From the NCBI GenBank assembly GCA_937862575.1, contig CALMFM010000184.1:1-34166 (forward strand): a DNA stretch of 34,166 bases, given 5' to 3'. Positions 1 through 6,318 of this stretch are shown here, in pieces. A program made the translations under genes and the position numbers. The number at the start of each line of letters is the position of its first letter. Positions within the stretch are counted from its first letter, which is position 1. Below the pieces are notes generated by a model. The model searched no databases. It was given only the letters and a program-made list of their open reading frames with translations, and was not told where the DNA came from. This stretch comes from an uncultured Bacillota bacterium (GTDB lineage: Bacteria; Bacillota_I; Bacilli_A; Izemoplasmatales; Hujiaoplasmataceae).

Positions 1-1591
1 CATTGACTAAGATTTCCTTAATTTTGGATAATAGATCGACATTTTTAGATTCCAAATCTTTGATGGCTTCTTTTTCTGTTTCGTCAGCTATATCAAGATC
101 GCCTTGGTTGATTGATTTGAAGTGAAGTTTATCATATTCACCAAGAACACTTATCATGAACTCGTCGATTTCATCGGTCAAGACAAGAACGTCATACCCT
201 TTGGATTTGATTAGATCCATTTGAGGAGTAGCTTTTAGAGCTGCTTTAGAATGGGCTGATCCGTAATAGATGTCTTTTTGCCCTTTTGGCATCTTCTCAA
301 TGTATTCTTTTAAAGTAAGTAACTTATCTTCATTGACTGTTTGGAAAATCAGAATATCTTGAAGTAATTCCTTATTGGTTCCGAAGTTGTCATATACACC
401 GTATTTGATATTTATCCCGAACTCTTTCCAGAATTCTTCGTATTTTTCACGTTCGTTCTTGAGCGTCTTTTCAAGTTCACTTATTATCTTCTTTTCCAGA
501 TTTTTTTGTATTTTGGTCAATTGACGATTGTGTTGTAAGATTTCTCGGGAAATGTTTAGATTCAGGTCCGGAGAGACAACCAAACCTTTGATGAATCTTA
601 GGTAATCCGGAACAAGTTCTTTGCATTTTTCCATTACAAATACGCCTTTTGCATATAGCTGCAAACCTTTTTCGTAGCGTTCGCTGTAAAGGTTCTGCGG
701 AGCTTTTCCCGGTATGAAGACGATTGATTTATATGTTAATAATCCTTCGACGTCTGTCCAGATTCTAAACATTGGATCGTTGTAATCGTAATATTGATTT
801 TTATAGAACTCATTCAAATCCTCATCTTTGAGTTCGGAACGGTTTTTCTTCCAGATTGGAACCATTTCATTAAGTGTTTCATTTTCGATAACAGTATCAT
901 ATTCGTCTTTGACTTCTTTTCCTTCATCGTCCAGACGAGGTATTGTTTTCTCGCGTTCCATAGTAATTGGATACCTAACGTAATCAGAATACTTTTTCAC
1001 CAAAGAACGGATTTTATATTCTTCCAAGAATTCGTCGTAATTCTCCTCATCTTCGTTTTTCCGAATGAAGAGAGTAATCTTCGTTCCTCTTTCTTCACGT
1101 TCGAATTCTTCTACGGTGAATTCGTCTTCTCCGGCCGAAGTCCAACGATATCCTTTTTCACTGAATGGGGATTTGGTAATTATTTCCACTTTTTTCGATA
1201 CCATGAAAGCTGAATAAAAGCCGACTCCGAATTGTCCGATTAAGTCAGCGTCCTTCAGGTCTTTGTTTTTGACGTTAGCCAAAAATTCCAAAGTACCACT
1301 TTTGGCAATCGTACCAATGTTGTTGATGAGTTCATCATAGGTCATACCGATTCCGTTGTCGGAAATGGTAATCTTGCGTTTCTTCTTGTCAACTTCCAGA
1401 TGAATCTCATAATCGTTGGTTTTTTCCAATTTTTCGTCAGTAAGACTTAAAAGATGATACTTATCGATCGCATCACTGGCATTTGAAATTAGTTCTCTTA
1501 AAAATATCTCTTTGTTAGTATAGATTGAATGGATCATCAGACTCAGTAATTTCTTTGATTCGGTCTGAAATTGTTTTGTTTCTTTGTTCAT
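1..1591 (-). CDS. htpG: Molecular chaperone HtpG (Hsp90 family), C-terminus cut by window edge
   Basis: Reading the minus strand from ATG at 1591 gives an uninterrupted Hsp90 protein that runs off the window at base 1, about 530 codons, so only the last part of the dimerisation domain is missing. The N-terminal GHKL ATPase domain shows ELISNASDA near residue 35, DNGIGM near 75 and GQFGVGFYSAF near 110. The middle domain contains the LNISREILQ segment. HtpG is a cytosolic ATP-dependent chaperone acting on stress-damaged clients. The start is fixed by an ideal AGGAGGT at 1597-1603. A promoter overlapping a CIRCE operator lies directly upstream, so the gene is probably under HrcA heat-shock repression. 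Family assignment is secure. Confidence 0.97.
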   Translation of the reverse strand, partial: MNKETKQFQTESKKLLSLMIHSIYTNKEIFLRELISNASDAIDKYHLLSLTDEKLEKTNDYEIHLEVDKKKRKITISDNGIGMTYDELINNIGTIAKSGTLEFLANVKNKDLKDADLIGQFGVGFYSAFMVSKKVEIITKSPFSEKGYRWTSAGEDEFTVEEFEREERGTKITLFIRKNEDEENYDEFLEEYKIRSLVKKYSDYVRYPITMEREKTIPRLDDEGKEVKDEYDTVIENETLNEMVPIWKKNRSELKDEDLNEFYKNQYYDYNDPMFRIWTDVEGLLTYKSIVFIPGKAPQNLYSERYEKGLQLYAKGVFVMEKCKELVPDYLRFIKGLVVSPDLNLNISREILQHNRQLTKIQKNLEKKIISELEKTLKNEREKYEEFWKEFGINIKYGVYDNFGTNKELLQDILIFQTVNEDKLLTLKEYIEKMPKGQKDIYYGSAHSKAALKATPQMDLIKSKGYDVLVLTDEIDEFMISVLGEYDKLHFKSINQGDLDIADETEKEAIKDLESKNVDLLSKIKEILVN

Positions 1592-1622
1592 AATATACCT
1601 CCTGCAATTTGATTTCATTACT

Positions 1623-1650
1623 ATTATAACATAAAAGTTAGCACTGTCAA
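1623..1650 (-). promoter_or_regulatory. Sigma-A-type promoter of htpG
   Basis: On the minus strand a perfect TTGACA (1645-1650) is separated by 16 bases from a perfect TATAAT (1623-1628). The -35 hexamer lies inside the CIRCE operator, so bound HrcA would block RNA polymerase directly. Confidence 0.85.
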
Positions 1651-1664
1651 TAAATGAGTGCTAA
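1638..1664 (-). promoter_or_regulatory. CIRCE operator (HrcA binding site) upstream of htpG
   Basis: The arms TTAGCACTG and GAGTGCTAA are separated by exactly 9 bases, against the CIRCE consensus TTAGCACTC-N9-GAGTGCTAA; only the last base of one arm deviates. The inverted repeat extends outwards to 13 bp per arm (1633-1645 and 1657-1669). CIRCE is the binding site of the heat-shock repressor HrcA. The single mismatch is the base that makes the overlapping -35 a perfect TTGACA. Confidence 0.9.
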
Positions 1665-1704
1665 CTTTTTTCATATCTGCTTTTTTTGTGAGAATATAGT
1701 GATT

Positions 1705-2298
1705 TTAGTCCAAACGATATTGGATGATTCCACGTTTGTGCATAATGTAACCTAATAGAATGGTAAGAATAGCTGATGGAACCATATAAAGTGAATTATA
1801 GATAAAAGCGCCAATGAAAATTAATGCATTCTCACTTAGTGATTCGACAATGTTTGTGTTGAATATTGTATCCACCCATTCCATCTCTCCCGGAATATAC
1901 TCAGCCCAATAAGCGACGCCAGCCAATGAAGCGGCGATAAGCCTTAAAACACTTCCTATAACAATCAACCAGATGAAACGAGAGGCTTTCTTTAAAGAAC
2001 CAGGTATAAACGCCCCGACTCCCAATACTGTAAAGGCAAGGATATAATCAAGGAAATACTGAGCAAAATTAAGGAAATATACTTTGATTGCGGTTTGAAT
2101 CAATCCAAATAACAATCCGGCCAGAAGTCCGTATTTAGGACCTCTTCTTGAAGCAACGATAAATATAGGCAACATTGCGAATCCGATGCTACCACCGTAA
2201 GGTAAAGAATATATCGCACCGAAAATAGCATCTAAAACCACTGCCATACCAACAAAGATTCCGGTTTCGATTAAAGCCAATACATGTTGTTTTCTCAT
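1705..2298 (-). CDS. thiT: Thiamine-specific ECF transporter S component ThiT (YuaJ family)
   Basis: A 197-residue integral membrane protein with about six hydrophobic helices. The family-typical block MLPIFIVASRRGPKYGLLAG (residues 42-61) is followed by the LDYILAF stretch, and near residues 130-145 by an AYWAEYIPGE segment, in the region where the ThiT thiamine-binding aromatic and acidic residues lie. ThiT binds thiamine and works with a shared ECF energising module (EcfA/A'/T), which is not in this window. A TPP riboswitch upstream independently supports the assignment. The start ATG at 2298 follows AGGAG at a normal distance. No separate terminator is seen downstream; the CIRCE inverted repeat is the first stable hairpin met by its transcript. 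Confidence 0.93.
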   Translation of the reverse strand: MRKQHVLALIETGIFVGMAVVLDAIFGAIYSLPYGGSIGFAMLPIFIVASRRGPKYGLLAGLLFGLIQTAIKVYFLNFAQYFLDYILAFTVLGVGAFIPGSLKKASRFIWLIVIGSVLRLIAASLAGVAYWAEYIPGEMEWVDTIFNTNIVESLSENALIFIGAFIYNSLYMVPSAILTILLGYIMHKRGIIQYRLD

Positions 2299-2321
2299 TT
2301 AAATTCTCCTATTCCGGGACA

Positions 2322-2346
2322 AAATAAAAGCCCCTATGAAAGGGAC
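2322..2346 (-). terminator. Intrinsic terminator of the TPP riboswitch leader
   Basis: On the minus strand a 6-bp stem (GTCCCT/AGGGGC, one G-T pair, loop TTCAT) is followed by TTTTATTTT, between the aptamer and the thiT Shine-Dalgarno. This arrangement suggests premature termination when TPP is bound. Confidence 0.75.
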
Positions 2347-2351
2347 CTAAT

Positions 2352-2444
2352 TTGTAGAGCATGCTCCTACGCTGGCATTATCCAGATCAGGTAAGGTCTA
2401 TGGCAGTCAGCCATACTCTCAGCCAGGTCTTCCTAGCTCCCCTT
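2352..2444 (-). promoter_or_regulatory. TPP (THI-box) riboswitch controlling thiT
   Basis: The minus strand carries the THI-box landmarks in order: GGGGAGC (2436-2442), GGCTGAGAG near 2415-2425, then ACCTGATCTGG, ATAATGCCAGCG and TAGGAGC (about 2357-2393). The flanks TTGTA (near 2450) and TACAA (near 2353) can close the P1 helix. The 3' side GTAGGAGCATGCTCTAC can also fold on itself, a plausible switching element before the terminator. TPP binding is expected to reduce thiT expression. Confidence 0.94.
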
Positions 2445-2455
2445 TTACAATACTT

Positions 2456-2484
2456 ATTCTAACACAAATCAACTATATATACAA
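2456..2484 (-). promoter_or_regulatory. Promoter of the thiT riboswitch transcript
   Basis: Minus-strand TTGTAT (2479-2484), a 17-base spacer and TAGAAT (2456-2461) with an extended TG element (TGTTAGAAT). It would start transcription a few bases before the aptamer. Confidence 0.6.
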
Positions 2485-2492
2485 GATTAATG

Positions 2493-3785
2493 TCAACTTA
2501 TGATTTGCTTGATCGTTTCTGGAATCGCAACGTGTTCAGGAACGATTTCAAAAGCTTCATCCAACAATTCAATTATGTCATCTGCCAAAGGCTTGTTGCG
2601 ATAGATTTCACAAAGCACATCGCCTTTCTTGACGAATTCCCCGACTTTCTTATTTAGAATGATTCCAACATTTGGATCAATTGTATCTTCTTTTGTTTCG
2701 CGTCCTCCCCCGAGTTTCATTGAGGCCAGTCCGATGTTCAACGCCTTGATTCTCTTGATGTACCCTTCTTTTTTAGCTGTGTAAGGCAGTATTTCTTCAA
2801 CCTTGATAAAGTTATCCAAATCTGGAATCCGTCCGCCTTGAGCTTTGACGAACTCATTGAATTTAGCCAAGGCTTTTCCGTTATGAAGTTGTTCATAACA
2901 AAGTTTTTCGGCTGCTTCCACCGATTCGGCTTTATCTGCTAAATAGATCATATTCGCAGCTATTTTTACACAAAGTGTTTCAAGGTCTTTTGGGCCTTTT
3001 CCCTGTAAAGTATAAATAGCTTCCATTACTTCCAAGCGATTACCGATAGTCATTCCTAGTGGTTGGTCCATGTCAGTGATGAATGCAACTACTTTCTTGT
3101 CGAAAGAACTACCGATAGATACCATGATTTTGGATAGGTCTACAGCATCTTCTATTGTCTTCATGAATGCTCCATCGCCGATTTTGACGTCAAGACAGAT
3201 TACATCAGCTCCACTTGCTAATTTCTTGGACATGATGCTCGATGCAATAAGTGGCTTTGATGGAACTGATCCGGTAACGTCTCTAAGCGCATACAACAAT
3301 TTATCGGCAGGCACAATCTTCTTGGTTTGCCCAGCGACTGCGATGTTAATTTTATTAACTTGTTCAATGAACTTGTCTTCAGGAATGTCGATGCTCATAC
3401 CATCAATCGATTCCATTTTGTCCAAAGTACCACCTGTATGGCCCAAACCTCTTCCAGAAAGTTTTGCCAATTTAGCGCCCAAGCTGGCCACTAGAGGTCC
3501 TAATACCAATGTCGTTTTATCTCCGACACCGCCAGTAGAATGTTTGTCGACTTTAACCCCGTCAATCATTGATAAATCGATGATGTCGCCACTATATAAC
3601 ATGGCCTTTGTCAGATATGAAGATTCTTCATCTGTCATGCCTTGGAAAAATATGGCCATCAACCAAGCACTTATCTGATAATCTGGAATTGTGCCCTTGA
3701 CATAACCGTCTATTGCGAATTCTATTTCTTTTTGCGTGTTGGCCAAGCCTTCACGTTTATTTACAATAATATCTACCATTCTCAT
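2493..3785 (-). CDS. pdp: Pyrimidine-nucleoside phosphorylase
   Basis: The 430-residue protein matches the usual length of the thymidine/pyrimidine-nucleoside phosphorylase family. It has the typical MRMVDII start, the phosphate-binding signature KHSTGGVGDKTTLVLGPLVA (residues 80-99), SGRGLGHTGGTLDK and, near residue 190, KKLASGADVICLDVKIGDGAFMK (written here only as landmarks S, D and K around it). The enzyme splits uridine, thymidine or deoxyuridine with phosphate into base and (deoxy)ribose-1-phosphate in the cytosol. The ATG at 3785 follows GCGAGGT; codon 3 is a second ATG, but the first fits family N-termini better. The gene ends ten bases before the thiT promoter, with no terminator between them. 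The pdp type (broad pyrimidine) is more likely than strict deoxythymidine DeoA given the Bacillus-like sequence. Confidence 0.94.
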   Translation of the reverse strand: MRMVDIIVNKREGLANTQKEIEFAIDGYVKGTIPDYQISAWLMAIFFQGMTDEESSYLTKAMLYSGDIIDLSMIDGVKVDKHSTGGVGDKTTLVLGPLVASLGAKLAKLSGRGLGHTGGTLDKMESIDGMSIDIPEDKFIEQVNKINIAVAGQTKKIVPADKLLYALRDVTGSVPSKPLIASSIMSKKLASGADVICLDVKIGDGAFMKTIEDAVDLSKIMVSIGSSFDKKVVAFITDMDQPLGMTIGNRLEVMEAIYTLQGKGPKDLETLCVKIAANMIYLADKAESVEAAEKLCYEQLHNGKALAKFNEFVKAQGGRIPDLDNFIKVEEILPYTAKKEGYIKRIKALNIGLASMKLGGGRETKEDTIDPNVGIILNKKVGEFVKKGDVLCEIYRNKPLADDIIELLDEAFEIVPEHVAIPETIKQIIS

Positions 3786-3811
3786 GACTCTTTACCTCGC
3801 TTTTCATAATA

Positions 3812-3840
3812 ATTATACTATTTTTTCAACTCAAAGTAAA
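3812..3840 (-). promoter_or_regulatory. Promoter of the pyrimidine-nucleoside phosphorylase gene
   Basis: Minus-strand TATAAT (3812-3817) with a weaker TTTACT (3835-3840) 17 bases upstream, placed 27 bases before the start codon. Confidence 0.6.
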
Positions 3841-3883
3841 CTCAATAATCTCGGCAATGTAACCACTTACAAGCAAATTCTGC

Positions 3884-3911
3884 TTAACTTTATTCGTTTT
3901 TTTGATATAAT
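3884..3911 (+). promoter_or_regulatory. Promoter of the histidine-phosphatase gene
   Basis: Plus-strand TATAAT (3906-3911) with TTAACT (3884-3889) 16 bases upstream. It ends 15 bases before the ATG, so the leader is very short. The promoter is divergent from that of the nucleoside phosphorylase. Confidence 0.55.
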
Positions 3912-3926
3912 ACATGTGGTGATAAA

Positions 3927-4502
3927 ATGAATGAACTTATCCTGATGCGTCATGCACAGACTGAGGCAAACAGAAATTTTATAGTACAAGGCAGAATGGA
4001 CAATCCTTTGAATGAAGATGGCATCCGTCAAGCCTTTCAAACAGGTGTGTATTTCAAGGAACACAACATCGATTTTGACATGGTCATCAGTTCACCACTC
4101 AAAAGAGCATATGTCACCGCTGAACAAGTTAATAAAGGTATGATGTTACATCGACCGATCGTCATGGACAAAGGACTAATAGAACGTAATTTTGGCGATT
4201 ACGACGGAAAAGAAATAAATGATGATTACTATTATATGATCAAACGTGGTTTGGTACCAAATCAGGAAACTAATGATGAATTGGAAAAGAGAGTATGTGA
4301 CGCAATTCTTGATATTTGCAATCGTTTTCCGGGAAAGAAATTGTTGTTAGTCACTCATTCACATGTCATTAAGTCTCTCCTTACAAAATACGTTGAAGGC
4401 TTTAGCTGGGAATCCTGGCTTCACAATTGTTCGATCACAAGATTGGTTTGTGACAAAGGACAAATAAAAATTAAGAGTTACAATATCAATCCATTGGAAT
4501 AG
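3927..4502 (+). CDS. Histidine phosphatase superfamily protein (phosphoglycerate-mutase-like)
   Basis: A 191-residue cytosolic protein with the histidine-phosphatase hallmarks: LMRHAQT at residues 6-12 (RHG-type motif carrying the phospho-accepting His), SSPLKRAYVTAE near 52, the acid LIERNFGDYDG near 87 and the second catalytic histidine in LLVTHSHVIKSLL near 140. These enzymes transfer phosphate through a phosphohistidine; substrates range from phosphoglycerate to nucleotides and sugar phosphates and cannot be read from the sequence. The length is close to small GpmB/CobC-type phosphatases, and a glycolytic mutase is less likely. The gene is transcribed alone, divergently from the nucleoside phosphorylase, and ends at a strong terminator. 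GGTGAT precedes the ATG. Confidence 0.88.
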   Translation: MNELILMRHAQTEANRNFIVQGRMDNPLNEDGIRQAFQTGVYFKEHNIDFDMVISSPLKRAYVTAEQVNKGMMLHRPIVMDKGLIERNFGDYDGKEINDDYYYMIKRGLVPNQETNDELEKRVCDAILDICNRFPGKKLLLVTHSHVIKSLLTKYVEGFSWESWLHNCSITRLVCDKGQIKIKSYNINPLE

Positions 4503-4504
4503 AA

Positions 4505-4535
4505 AACGAGCACAAAACGTGCTCGTTATTTTTTT
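4505..4535 (+). terminator. Intrinsic terminator, probably bidirectional
   Basis: A 9-bp perfect stem (AACGAGCAC at 4505-4513, GTGCTCGTT at 4519-4527) with loop AAAAC, followed by ATTTTTTT on the plus strand. Read on the minus strand the same hairpin ends in TTTT and can also stop the convergent nucleotidase gene. Confidence 0.85.
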
Positions 4536-6225
4536 AATGTATTGTTAAACTTTGTTTCAATTCAAAATAATATATAGGATCATAATAGTCAAATCCAAGC
4601 GGATAACTGCTTCCGAGATTAGGATTGAAGTTTCCGATGGTGTTTTGCAAATCTTGTACAAGCAAGTCTCTCATCAGATAAGTTGTTTGAGTAATATTTT
4701 CTCCATCTAGAAAATCATAATAAGTCTTATCAAAGATGTAATCAACTGCTCCTACCGTATAGACACTTGCGCTTTGGACCTCTACGCCATCAATATAGAG
4801 ATGACTTCCATCATATGTGAGTCCGTCGTCAAAGACAACATCATAGTTTCTATCTATTACTTTTTCATAAAAATCAAGTAATTGTTGACCGGTCATTTCC
4901 GATGTCTTGATGTAATTGTCAAATGGGTAAATCTCTATCATTGCCCCCATGGTTATATCTCCGGAAGGCATTGTTACTCGAAAACCACCGCTGTTCAAAG
5001 CCCCGACATCTACTCCGGCGTAATCACGGATTACAGAAGCACCCCAAGGTGCAAGGTCCGTTCTGTTGAAACTGTATAGTGTGTGTGCCAATACTTGGGT
5101 TACGAATGCTACATAGATCGTGTCATTGGCATAGTTGTCGATAATTGTTTGAATATTCGAATTGGAATAACTTGATACGTTAGAATAAGTGATGGTTGCG
5201 GCTGAACCGCCGACAACTTCAGCTTCTACTCGATCATATGTAAGTGATATTTTACTAAACAAAGATGTTTCATAATTGCTGGCTTGTGCATAAAATAATG
5301 GATAACCTGAATAACGGCTGATTGATCCTGATTCATTGGCATGAGTATGGCCGTTAAAGATTGCGTCAATATAGCTGTCTCCAGTAAAATCTTTGACTTC
5401 ATAGTCTAATGAAGATCCTTCATGAGCGTAAACCACTACAAGGTCGCAATCTTCAGTTGTTCTTAAGTAAGCTGCATAATCTTGAATGGTGTCAGCTGCA
5501 TCTAAGAAGGTTATATTTTGGACTCTGGAAGCGGATATTGAATTGATGACATCTCCGATGACACCAATGATTCCTACTTTCACGCCATTGATTTCCTTGA
5601 TAATATAAGGTATGGTATTCTCTATAGGTTCTTGTGAATCAGTGTAGACAATATTGGCAGCTAAGATTGGATAAGACATCTCTCCGTTTTCAGTATCTCC
5701 GTCTCGATAACGTAAAATTTGTTCTATGCCCCAATCGAATTCATGATTTCCTAATACAAATCCATCAAATCCAACATAATTAAATACATCAACTATTGGT
5801 AGTCCGTAATAATAGTTTGACAAAGCAGAGCCTTGAAAAATATCGCCATTTCCGAGTATGATGGTATTATCTGTAGTTGCTTTTTCATTTTGAAGATAAG
5901 CACCCATATTTACAAGCATTGAAATATCAGAATATGCTCCTCCGTGGAAATCATTGATAGAATAGAAATTGATAGTCTGATAGCGATCATATTCGTCTGT
6001 GGTTGTTGCTTCTGTTGTAGTCGGTATTGTAGTAACAATAGCTTCCGTCGTTGTTTCTATTGTCGTGGAAACATTATCCGTGGCCGTCGTAACAGCTGTA
6101 TCGAACGATGTTGTAACTTCGTTTGTAGAACCGCTTGTCGTGACGGTTGTAGTCAAATTCAGATTGCATCCGACAAAGCCGAGTGATATCAAAAACAAAG
6201 CGATGAATATCAGGAATTTTTTCAT
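4534..6225 (-). CDS. Surface lipoprotein 5'-nucleotidase / UshA-type metallophosphatase
   Basis: A 563-residue protein. A signal peptide with lipobox LGFVGC puts the lipidated Cys at residue 20, followed by a threonine-rich spacer (about 23-77) that holds the enzyme off the membrane. The calcineurin-like domain has the di-metal motifs NDFHGG (near 88), GNGDIFQGS, LGNHEFDWG and NGHTHAN. The C-terminal 5'-nucleotidase domain has NSGGFR and the IYPFDN substrate segment. UshA-family enzymes hydrolyse extracellular nucleotides or 2',3'-cyclic nucleotides to nucleosides. An in-frame TTG four codons upstream overlaps the Shine-Dalgarno GGAGG, so the ATG at 6225 is chosen. With the nucleoside phosphorylase nearby it suggests nucleotide salvage. 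Exact substrate uncertain. Confidence 0.92.
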   Translation of the reverse strand: MKKFLIFIALFLISLGFVGCNLNLTTTVTTSGSTNEVTTSFDTAVTTATDNVSTTIETTTEAIVTTIPTTTEATTTDEYDRYQTINFYSINDFHGGAYSDISMLVNMGAYLQNEKATTDNTIILGNGDIFQGSALSNYYYGLPIVDVFNYVGFDGFVLGNHEFDWGIEQILRYRDGDTENGEMSYPILAANIVYTDSQEPIENTIPYIIKEINGVKVGIIGVIGDVINSISASRVQNITFLDAADTIQDYAAYLRTTEDCDLVVVYAHEGSSLDYEVKDFTGDSYIDAIFNGHTHANESGSISRYSGYPLFYAQASNYETSLFSKISLTYDRVEAEVVGGSAATITYSNVSSYSNSNIQTIIDNYANDTIYVAFVTQVLAHTLYSFNRTDLAPWGASVIRDYAGVDVGALNSGGFRVTMPSGDITMGAMIEIYPFDNYIKTSEMTGQQLLDFYEKVIDRNYDVVFDDGLTYDGSHLYIDGVEVQSASVYTVGAVDYIFDKTYYDFLDGENITQTTYLMRDLLVQDLQNTIGNFNPNLGSSYPLGFDYYDPIYYFELKQSLTIH

Positions 6226-6254
6226 ATGTGCCTCCAATATATCAGTAGAATATA

Positions 6255-6260
6255 ATTATA
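6255..6260 (-). promoter_or_regulatory. -10 element for the nucleotidase lipoprotein gene
   Basis: Minus-strand TATAAT 30 bases before the start codon. No convincing -35 is seen; the expected position falls inside the terminator hairpin of the upstream giant gene. Confidence 0.45.
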
Positions 6261-6269
6261 CCAAATTAT

Positions 6270-6300
6270 GAGAAAAGAGGAAAGAAAAATCTCTCCTCTT
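6270..6300 (-). terminator. Probable terminator after the smaller giant gene
   Basis: On the minus strand AAGAGGA (6294-6300) pairs with TCCTCTT (6275-6281) over a 12-base loop and is followed by TTCTC. The stem is short and the T tract broken, so the call is moderate. Confidence 0.5.
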
Positions 6301-6318
6301 CTTTTTATGAATTAGTTA

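Noticed and set aside
794-1213. Plus-strand open frame of 139 codons opposite htpG
   Set aside because: It is phenylalanine-rich shadow sequence of the conserved HtpG frame, with no plausible start signal.
3867-4064. Minus-strand frame of 65 codons overlapping the histidine-phosphatase gene start
   Set aside because: It covers the phosphatase promoter and N-terminus and has no recognisable protein features.
4534-6237. Longer upstream starts (TTG/GTG) for the nucleotidase, PAP2, TetR-type, permease and folA genes
   Set aside because: For the nucleotidase, PAP2 and TetR-type genes the alternative codon overlaps the Shine-Dalgarno itself; for the permease and folA the next ATG has the better Shine-Dalgarno spacing.
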